Source: Desulfosarcinaceae bacterium (GTDB lineage Bacteria; Desulfobacterota; Desulfobacteria; Desulfobacterales; Desulfosarcinaceae). From it: a DNA stretch of 64,000 nt. The position numbers and the translations under genes were made by a program. The notes below the pieces were generated by a model. That model was not told the DNA's origin and searched no databases. It saw only the letters and a list, made by a program, of their open reading frames with translations. Positions 57,099 to 64,000 of this stretch are shown here, in pieces; within the stretch, counting starts at the first letter, position 1, and the number at the start of each line of letters is the position of its first letter. Location: the NCBI GenBank assembly GCA_030066015.1, contig JASJCL010000017.1, positions 62,001 through 126,000 on the forward strand, given 5' to 3'.

Positions 57099-57125
57099 CA
57101 AAAAATCCGCCGCAGGCTGCGGCGG
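57099..57125 (-). terminator. Intrinsic terminator closing the RnfB-GltD operon
   Basis: Arms CCGCCGCA and TGCGGCGG (57107-57125) with a three-base loop; six A's at 57100-57105 give a U-tract on the minus-strand transcript. Located 112 bases after the RnfB-GltD stop, so the operon ends before rseC. Confidence 0.85.
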
Positions 57126-57236
57126 TTCGCGCAGGCAACCACACGGCGGATGTAACCGGCCTAAACCGAAATTGATACTTGCTTACACGACCTTACGGAA
57201 CTCATGCCTGAATGGTAAGGACGTCGAAGGGCTTTG

Positions 57237-59360
57237 TCAGCCGGGAACCGTCTCCTCTATCTGTACCCCTGGCGCATCGGTGGACACATCGTGGCGATAG
57301 CAGATCAGACCACAGCGCAGGCAGCGCCCCGCTTCGGCACGCGCCGTATGCTCATCGAACCCCTTTTCCAGCTCGCTGCCGGCGGCCAGCTCCCGGCTGT
57401 CGGCGACAGGCATGATGCGGCGGGGATAGGCCCGCACCTCCTCCACATGGTCCACATTCTGGACATACACCTCAGGGGTCAGGACACCTTCCGGCATGTC
57501 GAGATCGATGCCGTATAGGCTGCGATGGATCGAGGCCGCCGCTCTTCTCCCGCCGCCGATCGCCTTGATGGCGCCGGAGTAGTCGGTCAGCTGATCTCCC
57601 TTGGCATGTATGCCGGTCTCAGCGCTGTATGCCGGATCCTTGTAGGGTGGATAGGCCGCCCAGGCCAAATCGTCTCCCGTAGCCGATGCCGCTGCACTGT
57701 CCGCCGCCGCGTCGGCATCCGTGTCGGCATCCTCGGTGGTGGGCATCGGCACGAAGATCATTTCGGGAAAACGGCCGGCGGAGAGCACGAGGGTTTCGAC
57801 CGCCAGGGAGGTACGCTCGGCGGGGTTCGCCAGGTCGGTCAGCTCGATGCCCGCGAGGGTGGTGCCGCTGCCCCAGAGACGGGTCAGACCGGTGGCGAAC
57901 CGCAGGGTCACGCCTTCCAAGCCGGCTTCGGCCAGCGCGGCAGCATCGATGGCGGCGGCGGCTTCCGATTCCCGCTGAATCACGGTGATCGCCGTGGCCC
58001 CATCGGCCTTGGCCTTCTGGGCGGCGGTGAGGGCCAGTTTGCCGCCCCCCACGATGGCGACGGACCGTCCCACCTGAACCCCGGCTTCGTCCGCTTGGCG
58101 CGGCCGGATCAGATCCAAGAGCAGATAGGTGCCCGGAATGGGTGTTTCCAGCTCCCGCGCTCCAGGACTTCGGGTCAGGCGGCTGTCCCAGCCGCCCGCC
58201 GCCAGGAAGACGGCGTTGTAGCCATCGGCGAGGAGTTCGGCAACCGTGAGATCGCGACCGAGTTGGACACCCGTTTCAGCGCTGACACCCATCTCCATGA
58301 CCCCCTGGATGTCCCAGTCGAGAATCGCTTCGGGCAGCCGCTCTTTGGCGATGGCGGAACGCAGCAGTCCACCCAGTTTGTCGGTGGCTTCGAAGACCTT
58401 GGTTGTGTGACCCAGGCGGGCGGTGAAAAAAGCGGTGGACAGCCCTTCGACACCGCCGCCCACAACGGCGACCCGTCGGCCGGTGGCAGGCGCCTTGTAT
58501 GGCAGGTCCCGCTTGCCGCTCTCCATCTCCACATCGGCCGCATAGCGCTTGAGGAAGTTGATCGCCACCGGCTCATCCACGTATTGTCGCCGGCACTCCT
58601 CTTCACAGGGGCGAGGGCAGATCCGTCCGATGGTGGTGGGGAAGGGATTGCGCTCTTTAATGACCAGCACGGCGTCCCTGTAATTGCCTTGGCTGATGTG
58701 GCCGATGTAAGCGCTGATGTTGATCCCCGCCGGACAGCGGCGCTGACAAGGGGTGGTGCAATCGGCGACGGTGTACTCCTTGAGGATGCGCCGGGTGACC
58801 GAGCTGAGGGTGATGATGTCCTTGGGGCATACCCGTTCGCAGGTGCCGCAACCGGTGCAGCGCTCTTCGATCACCGCCGGCAGTTCATCGGCGCCCATGG
58901 TGATGGCATCGAAGGGGCATGCCCGGGCACAGGTGCCAAATCCCAGGCAGCCGATCTCACACACTTTCATTCCGCCGGAGAGCAGGGCCGCGGCGCGGCA
59001 GTCGTTGATGCCGTTGTAGGCGTACTTTGTGTCGGCCTTGGCGACGCCATAGGTACAACCCGGCAAGGCGATATCCGGTTCAGTGGCCTCCACGCTGACA
59101 CCCATCAGCGCGGCGATGGCCTCGGCCACGTCACTGCCGGCGGCCACGCAGGAGTCAGGGCCCGACTTGCCGGCGACAATGGCTTCGGCGTTGGGGGTGC
59201 AGCCGGGATACCCGCAGCCGCCGCAATTGGCCCCGGGCAGGACGTCATCGATGGACAGTACCAGAGGGTCTACGTAGACGTAAAAGACCTTCGAGGCCAG
59301 CGCCAGCCCGATGCCGACGATGAGTCCCAAGCTTCCCATGATGATTACGGCTGTGGTCAT
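57237..59360 (-). CDS. RnfB-like ferredoxin fused to GltD/NfnB-type NAD(P)-flavoprotein
   Basis: 707 aa. An N-terminal membrane helix (VIIMGSLGLIVGIGLALAS) and the RnfB Fe-S domain (Cys46, Cys49, Cys54, Cys71) are followed by two [4Fe-4S] ferredoxin motifs (Cys134/138/144/148 and CTGCGTCERVCP at 168-178). From about residue 200 comes a GltD-like module: the Cys201/205/209 and 248/252/256 Fe-S ligands, FAD motif VAVVGGGVEGLSTAF and a second Rossmann motif VAIVGGGKLALTAAQ. A late Asp/Ala-rich linker and a C-terminal CLRCGLIC site end it. Probable membrane-tethered electron-transfer hub between NAD(P)H, ferredoxin and the upstream NuoE/NuoF-like subunits. The usual rnfCDGEA genes are absent. Confidence 0.9.
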   Translation of the reverse strand: MTTAVIIMGSLGLIVGIGLALASKVFYVYVDPLVLSIDDVLPGANCGGCGYPGCTPNAEAIVAGKSGPDSCVAAGSDVAEAIAALMGVSVEATEPDIALPGCTYGVAKADTKYAYNGINDCRAAALLSGGMKVCEIGCLGFGTCARACPFDAITMGADELPAVIEERCTGCGTCERVCPKDIITLSSVTRRILKEYTVADCTTPCQRRCPAGINISAYIGHISQGNYRDAVLVIKERNPFPTTIGRICPRPCEEECRRQYVDEPVAINFLKRYAADVEMESGKRDLPYKAPATGRRVAVVGGGVEGLSTAFFTARLGHTTKVFEATDKLGGLLRSAIAKERLPEAILDWDIQGVMEMGVSAETGVQLGRDLTVAELLADGYNAVFLAAGGWDSRLTRSPGARELETPIPGTYLLLDLIRPRQADEAGVQVGRSVAIVGGGKLALTAAQKAKADGATAITVIQRESEAAAAIDAAALAEAGLEGVTLRFATGLTRLWGSGTTLAGIELTDLANPAERTSLAVETLVLSAGRFPEMIFVPMPTTEDADTDADAAADSAAASATGDDLAWAAYPPYKDPAYSAETGIHAKGDQLTDYSGAIKAIGGGRRAAASIHRSLYGIDLDMPEGVLTPEVYVQNVDHVEEVRAYPRRIMPVADSRELAAGSELEKGFDEHTARAEAGRCLRCGLICYRHDVSTDAPGVQIEETVPG

Positions 59361-59423
59361 GCGATACTCCTCTTAACCCGTTAGCCCAAATGATTGATCT
59401 CACAACCGGCCGTCGCCAACCGC

Positions 59424-61271
59424 TTAGTAGATGGCGTCAAACCGGCATTTGTCGAAACACGTCATGCACTGGATGCATTTTTCCAGGTCGATGCGGGCCA
59501 GCTCCTTCTTCTTCCACTCAACCGCGTCCACCGGGCAGGCGCGGTAGCAGGCGCCGCATTTGGTGCATTTCTCGGTATCCACCTCGAAGCTCAGTAGGGA
59601 CACGCATCGTTTGGCAGGGCAGCGTTTTTCGTGGATGTGGGCCTCGAACTCGTCCCGGAAGTAGCGCAGGGTGGAGAGCACCGGATTGGGGCCAGTCTGT
59701 CCCAAACCGCAGAGAGCGGTTTCACGGATAGTGTCGGAGAGCGCCTCTAAGGTGTCGATGTCGCCCGGTTCGCCATCGCCGTTGCAGATCTTCTCCAGGA
59801 TCTGGAGCTGACGCCGGGTGCCTTCGCGGCAGGGGGTGCATTTGCCGCAGGACTCCTCCTGGATAAAGTCCATGAAGAAGCGCGCCATGTCCACCATGCA
59901 GGTGTTTTCGTCCATGACGATGACACCGCCAGAGCCCATGATGGCGCCCACCTTGGCGATCGCTTCGAAATCCACCGGCGTGTCCAGGTGGGCCTCGGGC
60001 ACGCAGCCCCCGGAAGGTCCGCCCAGTTGGACCGCCTTGAACTTGCGTTTCTTGGGGATGCCCCCGCCGATGTCGTAAATGATCGACCGCAGGCTGGTGC
60101 CCATGGGCACCTCCACCAGGCCGATGTTGTTGACATCCCCGCTGATGGCGAACACCTTGGTGCCCTTGGAGGTGTCGGTCCCCACACTGGCGTACCAGGC
60201 CCCGCCCTTGCGGACGATCTGGGGCACGTTGGCGAAGGTCTCCACATTGTTGAGGATGGTGGGTTTCTCCCAGAGCCCCTTATGGGCCGGAAAGGGCGGC
60301 CTGGGCCTGGGCATGCCGCGGCGGCCCTCGATGGAGCGCATCAGAGCGGTCTCCTCCCCGCACACGAAGGCCCCGGCCCCCTGGTAGATCTCGATCTCGA
60401 AGCCGAATCCCGATCCGAAGATATCCTCGCCCAGCAGGCCGTACTCGGTGGCCTGGCGGATGGCGAGATCCAATCGCTTGATGGCCAGGGGATATTCGGT
60501 GCGGGCGTAGATGTAGCCCTTGTGGGCGTCGATGGCCTTGGCCGCGATCACCATCCCTTCCAGCACGGCGTGGGGATCGGCCTCGAGGATGCTGCGGTCC
60601 ATGAAGGCGCCGGGATCGCCCTCGTCGGCGTTGCAAAGCACATATTTTAGATCGCTCGGGCTGGCCTTGGCGAAGGCCCACTTCATGCCGGTGGGAAAAC
60701 CGGCCCCGCCGCGCCCGCGCATGCCGCTGATTTTCATCTCTTCGATGATATCGTCCGGGCCCAGTTCCAGAAGCGCCCGAGCGGCCCCACGATATCCGTC
60801 GCGGGCGATGTAGTCGTCTATCTGTTCGGGATCGATGATGCCCTTGTTGCGCAGGGCCCGCGGCATCTGGTGGGCGAAAAAGGGAATGTCGCTCTGGACC
60901 GGAATTCTTTTTTTGGCAGCGGGATCCTTGTAGAGCAGCCGCTCCACGGGTTTACCCTCCACCAGGTGGCTCTGGACCACCTCGGCCATGTCCTTGACCT
61001 TGAGCTTTTGATAGAAGATGTCGCCGGGATGCACCACCAGGATGGGTCCCATGGCGCAGAAACCGTTACAGCCGGTTTCAATCACGTCGACGGTCGCTCC
61101 CAACTCGGCCTGCTCGAGCGCGTCGAGGAGCGCATCCTTGACCTTCAGGCTGCCGGTGGCGTGACACCCCGTCCCGCCGCAGAGCAGCAAATAGGTCTTG
61201 TCCGTGAAGGCCATTCTTTCTGCATGTTCCGTCTTGATTCTTTCGAGTTCAGCGACGGTCATCCGCCCCAT
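59424..61271 (-). CDS. NuoF/HydB-like NADH-binding iron-sulfur flavoprotein
   Basis: 615 aa, of the HydB/HndC type. N-terminal thioredoxin-like [2Fe-2S] domain (Cys31, Cys36, Cys68, Cys72), NADH site GRGGAGFPTGMKW, FMN site NADEGDPGAFMDRSILE, [4Fe-4S] motif CGKCTPCREG and a C-terminal double ferredoxin domain (CTKCGACYRACP; CIQCMTCFDKC). Start ATG 61271 follows AAGGAG. In bifurcating hydrogenases this subunit holds the flavin that couples NADH and ferredoxin; no hydrogenase subunit follows here. Confidence 0.93.
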   Translation of the reverse strand: MGRMTVAELERIKTEHAERMAFTDKTYLLLCGGTGCHATGSLKVKDALLDALEQAELGATVDVIETGCNGFCAMGPILVVHPGDIFYQKLKVKDMAEVVQSHLVEGKPVERLLYKDPAAKKRIPVQSDIPFFAHQMPRALRNKGIIDPEQIDDYIARDGYRGAARALLELGPDDIIEEMKISGMRGRGGAGFPTGMKWAFAKASPSDLKYVLCNADEGDPGAFMDRSILEADPHAVLEGMVIAAKAIDAHKGYIYARTEYPLAIKRLDLAIRQATEYGLLGEDIFGSGFGFEIEIYQGAGAFVCGEETALMRSIEGRRGMPRPRPPFPAHKGLWEKPTILNNVETFANVPQIVRKGGAWYASVGTDTSKGTKVFAISGDVNNIGLVEVPMGTSLRSIIYDIGGGIPKKRKFKAVQLGGPSGGCVPEAHLDTPVDFEAIAKVGAIMGSGGVIVMDENTCMVDMARFFMDFIQEESCGKCTPCREGTRRQLQILEKICNGDGEPGDIDTLEALSDTIRETALCGLGQTGPNPVLSTLRYFRDEFEAHIHEKRCPAKRCVSLLSFEVDTEKCTKCGACYRACPVDAVEWKKKELARIDLEKCIQCMTCFDKCRFDAIY

Positions 61272-61334
61272 AGTCGTTCTCCTTACGCGGTTTGGCGAAT
61301 GCGCCTGAGAGGGCGCCGCCTGCAACAGGCACCG

Positions 61335-61688
61335 TTACCAGGAACCGTCCAGCCCACGGATGCCATTCATGTAGAGCCGCCCACAGGCGACGAAAAGCGA
61401 ATATCGGCTCAACAGCAGGGGGATCTCGTGGGTTTTGGCCATCTCCACGAATGTGTCGGGCGGCTGCTTGCCGCGGACGATAACGATGGCGCCCACACCG
61501 ACGATCTTGGCGGTTCGGACCACATGATCGGTAGTGACGCCGGTGAGCAGAACGCAGCCCTTGGCCGCCGTGGCGAGAACGTCGTCCATGAGGTCGGCCG
61601 CGCCGCCGGCGGTCACCACACCGTCGAGTTTGTCCTCACCGTAGAGCACTTCTGCATCCAATATCTCTTTGATCTCCGCTATCTTCAT
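61335..61688 (-). CDS. DRTGG domain protein
   Basis: 117 aa, small soluble protein with the DRTGG fold (KGCVLLTGVTTDHVVRTAKI and GVGAIVIVRGKQPPDTFVEM). This domain is common in operons of HydABC-type bifurcating hydrogenases and probably has a regulatory or assembly role. It lies between the NuoE- and NuoF-like genes with gaps of about 160 and 63 bases. Confidence 0.85.
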   Translation of the reverse strand: MKIAEIKEILDAEVLYGEDKLDGVVTAGGAADLMDDVLATAAKGCVLLTGVTTDHVVRTAKIVGVGAIVIVRGKQPPDTFVEMAKTHEIPLLLSRYSLFVACGRLYMNGIRGLDGSW

Positions 61689-61847
61689 CGCTTCGCACTA
61701 TCTGTCGCTAGTGGGTTTGAGTGGTTTAACCTGAACGGGCTCCCGGAGCGTCCGGAGCGCAGCGGCGGGTGGCGAACCGTCTGGACCAGCGCCTCCGGGA
61801 GACATCTGCAACGGCGACCAGCGGCGGGGCACCGTCCTGCAATGGGT

Positions 61848-62342
61848 CTATTCGTATGGATCGAGGAGATCGATCACCTTGTCGGAAGTAACGTCACCGT
61901 AGGTGTCCTCACCCACCACCATCACCGGCGCCAGCCCGCAGGCGCCCAGGCAACGCACGGCCTCCAGGGAGAAGCGTCGGTCCTCGCTGGTACCGCCCTC
62001 GGGCACCTGGTACTGGTTCTCGATGCGGGTCATCACCTCCTTTATTCCCTTCACGTAGCAGGCTGTTCCCAAGCAGAGTCGAATGGTATGGCGGCCCTTG
62101 GGCACCATGGAGAAGAGGGAATAGAAGGAGGCCACCCCATAGACATCACTGGAGGGCAGATTGAGACCGCGACTGATGTAATCCAGCAGTTCGACGGGCA
62201 GGTAACCGACGACGTTCTGACACTCGCGCAGCACCGTGATCACGGCGCCGGCCACCTGTTTATGGGCGTTGATGACGGCGTCGATGCGGGGCCACATTTC
62301 AGGCGTGATGTCGGGGTGGTGCGGTTGGGCAACTGCGCTCAT
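61848..62342 (-). CDS. NuoE/HydC-like [2Fe-2S] subunit
   Basis: 164 aa from ATG 62342 (GGAG about ten bases upstream). Thioredoxin-like ferredoxin with ligands Cys90 and Cys95 (CLGTAC) and Cys131 and Cys135 (CLGAC). First gene of the four-gene operon. Pairs with the NuoF-like subunit, as in NADH dehydrogenase and bifurcating hydrogenases. Confidence 0.93.
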   Translation of the reverse strand: MSAVAQPHHPDITPEMWPRIDAVINAHKQVAGAVITVLRECQNVVGYLPVELLDYISRGLNLPSSDVYGVASFYSLFSMVPKGRHTIRLCLGTACYVKGIKEVMTRIENQYQVPEGGTSEDRRFSLEAVRCLGACGLAPVMVVGEDTYGDVTSDKVIDLLDPYE

Positions 62343-62749
62343 CTGATGGGTTCTCCGGTCCAAATTGATGGGTCATTATGGCAATCGGGGGCCGCAAGGT
62401 GCACCGCATGGCACGGGTCAGGAGCCCCAGCTGGGTGTCGTCCTCCCGGCGCCAGACCGTCCCGGTGGGGCCCATCATCGCCGACCATACGCCGGTGACC
62501 GCCTGGTGGAGGGAGATCGCGTGGATATAGAAATCCGCCCGCAAGATGGCATAAAGGTATGCGAAAGTCAATCTGCCAAAGGTGTGCGAAGACGGCGGCG
62601 GCGTACCTTCAGAGCACCATCGGCGATGGGCCAGGAATGTGCTTGTGAGTTGACGCCGGAATCCGATTTTGCGAATATCTTTCAGGGTCTGCCACAGGCC
62701 AGCAGCGAACACGGTTTTCCAATGACAATTGCCGAGGGAGATGATGGCG
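62343..62749. other. Divergent intergenic region between nuoE-like and PNP genes
   Basis: About 400 bases containing the promoters of two divergent units. I found only partial boxes (a minus-strand TTGACT near 62560; a plus-strand TTGACG near 62650) without well-spaced -10 partners. The ribosome site GAGGGAG precedes the PNP gene. No gene seen. Confidence 0.35.
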
Positions 62750-63589
62750 ATGAACACCACCTGGTCCGACGCCGTCGCAAGCGCGGCGGAATTTCTTCGT
62801 CCACGGCTGACCGCATCAACCCGCGTCGGACTGCTCACCGGTACCGGCCTGGGCGATCTGGCCGGAAGCCTCGCGGCGGCGCGCGAGATCCCGTACAGCG
62901 ACATCCCGCACTTCCCCGCCGCCACCGTGCAGAGCCACAAGGGGATTCTCGTGAGCGGCGAACTGGCGGCGGTTCCCATGGTAGTTTGCCAGGGTCGCTT
63001 CCACCTGTATGAAGGCTATTCGCCGCAGGCGGTCACCTTCTCCATCCGCGTCCTGCAGGCCCTGGGGGTGGATCACCTCATCGTGACCAACGCCGCTGGC
63101 GGGCTGGACCTGGATTATGCCGCCGGAGACCTGATGCTGATCGCGGACCACATCAACCTCACCGGTGCCAATCCGCTGGTGGGTCCCAATGATGCGAACT
63201 GGGGGGTGCGCTTCCCCGACATGATCGGTGCCTACGATCCCCGCTGGCGACAGGCGGTCGCTGATGGGGCCGCCGCGGCAGGCCTTCGACTCCACACGGG
63301 AATCTACGCCGGCCTCAGGGGCCCCTCCCTCGAAACGCCCGCTGAAACCCGCTATCTGCGGACAATCGGCGCCGACGCGGTGGGCTTCTCCACCATCATG
63401 GAGGTGATCACCGCCGTGCACGCCGGTATGCGGGTGCTGGGGATCTCCACCATCACCAACATCAATGATCCAGACGCCCCCCAACCCGCCACCCTGGAGG
63501 AGATCATCGCGGTGGCCGAAGGGGCGGCACCCTCCTTGGAAAAGGTGGTGCGCATCGCCGTTGAGGCGTTGTCATTACCCAGCCTCTGA
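62750..63589 (+). CDS. Purine nucleoside phosphorylase
   Basis: 279 aa. Phosphorolysis of purine nucleosides to base and ribose-1-phosphate. Trimeric PNP/MTAP features: GLLTGTGLGDLAG, FPAATVQSHKG, GRFHLYEGY, VTNAAGGLDLDYAAGDLMLI, LRGPSLETPAETRYL and GADAVGFSTIMEV. The start at 62750 is set by GAGGGAG; three in-frame ATGs lie together. With mtaD and purB at the other end of the window it may salvage purines, though the loci are far apart. Confidence 0.92.
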   Translation: MNTTWSDAVASAAEFLRPRLTASTRVGLLTGTGLGDLAGSLAAAREIPYSDIPHFPAATVQSHKGILVSGELAAVPMVVCQGRFHLYEGYSPQAVTFSIRVLQALGVDHLIVTNAAGGLDLDYAAGDLMLIADHINLTGANPLVGPNDANWGVRFPDMIGAYDPRWRQAVADGAAAAGLRLHTGIYAGLRGPSLETPAETRYLRTIGADAVGFSTIMEVITAVHAGMRVLGISTITNINDPDAPQPATLEEIIAVAEGAAPSLEKVVRIAVEALSLPSL

Positions 63590-63639
63590 TGGATCGTCGA
63601 CCTGGCGGACCGCTTACCCAAGGATCTGAAGGATACCAA

Positions 63640-64000
63640 GTGCGCAGCATGCACAACCACCGAGGCAACATGATCAAGTCCCAAGCGCTCCAAGTCAACA
63701 TCGCCGACCACCACGTGGATGTGGACATCGATGACCGCTACACTCCCCTGCAGGTGGTGATGTCCAAATACTTCGGACTGATGGAGGGGGTCAGCGTTTT
63801 CCTCAAGGAGCTATCCCACCCCTATAAGAACTGGCAGTTCATCGTCAGCGAAGCGCGCATCTATGCGCTGGACTACTTCCATCTGGCCCGGGCGCACGAG
63901 CAGGGTGTTGCGGCAGTGGGGATCCTGGTGGATCTGTTTCTGGAAGCGATCGAGGCCGACACCCCCCGCCGGGTAAAGGCCGAGGCGGCCGACAACCTCC
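63640..64000 (+). CDS. Unrecognised protein, 5' part only
   Basis: Open frame from GTG 63640 (GAAGGA upstream; ATG 63649 and 63670 are alternatives) to the window end, about 120 codons. It has MSKYFGLMEGVSVFLKELSH and WQFIVSEARIYALDYFHLAR; mostly helical and soluble. I do not recognise the family. It starts 50 bases after the PNP stop on the same strand. Confidence 0.6.
   Translation, partial: MRSMHNHRGNMIKSQALQVNIADHHVDVDIDDRYTPLQVVMSKYFGLMEGVSVFLKELSHPYKNWQFIVSEARIYALDYFHLARAHEQGVAAVGILVDLFLEAIEADTPRRVKAEAADNL

Noticed and set aside
57525-59384. 619-codon open frame antisense to the RnfB-GltD gene
   Set aside because: Shadow of the real gene; composition is Gly/Arg-rich with no domain pattern and no start signal.
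61740-61801. Distant inverted repeat CTCCCGGAG / CTCCGGGAG between the NuoE-like and DRTGG genes
   Set aside because: The loop is over 40 bases and there is no U-tract, so it is not convincing as a terminator or attenuator.
1-64000. CRISPR arrays, tRNA/rRNA genes, prophage or intact insertion sequences
   Set aside because: None found by reading: no regularly spaced repeats of 25-40 bases, no tRNA-like cloverleaf with TTCGA loop context, no transposase or integrase protein.

Overview
This is a GC-rich bacterial chromosome segment, probably from a sulfate-reducing Desulfobacterota (Deltaproteobacteria; Desulfobacteraceae/Desulfosarcina-like). That placement is an inference from gene content: HydB/HydC (NuoF/NuoE)-type electron-transfer genes with a DRTGG protein and an RnfB-like flavoprotein, TAXI-type TRAP transport, an AmmeMemoRadiSam radical SAM enzyme, many PAS hybrid kinases, and a stand-alone cobalamin methionine synthase activation-domain protein. 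I see no rRNA, tRNA, CRISPR array, phage or intact insertion sequence, so the window reads as vertically kept core plus accessory sensory genes.

Layout. 1-10.2 kb: nucleotide and housekeeping genes (SAH/MTA deaminase fragment, purB, dienelactone hydrolase, recD2, trmO-like, methyltransferase, amrS, a 53-aa membrane peptide, a Tat-exported DUF362 lipoprotein, a STAS-like protein). 10.3-25.9 kb: a sensory island entirely on the minus strand, with three hybrid histidine kinases, two chemoreceptors, one sigma-54 response regulator and two periplasmic binding proteins without transporter partners; a good sigma-54 promoter match lies before one chemoreceptor. 26.3-32 kb: pyruvate dehydrogenase operon aceE-aceF-lpdA with a palindromic operator-like site upstream, and two divergent membrane proteins of unknown role. 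34.5-42 kb: TAXI-TRAP region with three solute-binding proteins, one fused 4TM/12TM permease, a universal stress protein, a hairpin between binding protein and permease, and three short tandem repeats. 42.3-57 kb: glycosyltransferases, Nudix, hrpA, CoA-disulfide-reductase-like flavoprotein, yjbQ, a cold-shock gene with TTG start, parvulin, LUD, DUF3108, MetH-activation-like, tag, PilZ and rseC genes.

57.2-62.3 kb holds the most unusual system: a four-gene minus-strand operon NuoE-like / DRTGG / NuoF-like / RnfB fused to a GltD/NfnB-type NAD(P)-flavoprotein, closed by an intrinsic terminator. It resembles the electron-input half of an electron-bifurcating hydrogenase, but the hydrogenase subunit is absent and its place is taken by the membrane-anchored RnfB-GltD fusion. 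I infer a candidate flavin-based electron-bifurcating or confurcating complex exchanging electrons between NADH, ferredoxin and a further carrier. A purine nucleoside phosphorylase and the start of an unrecognised gene close the window.
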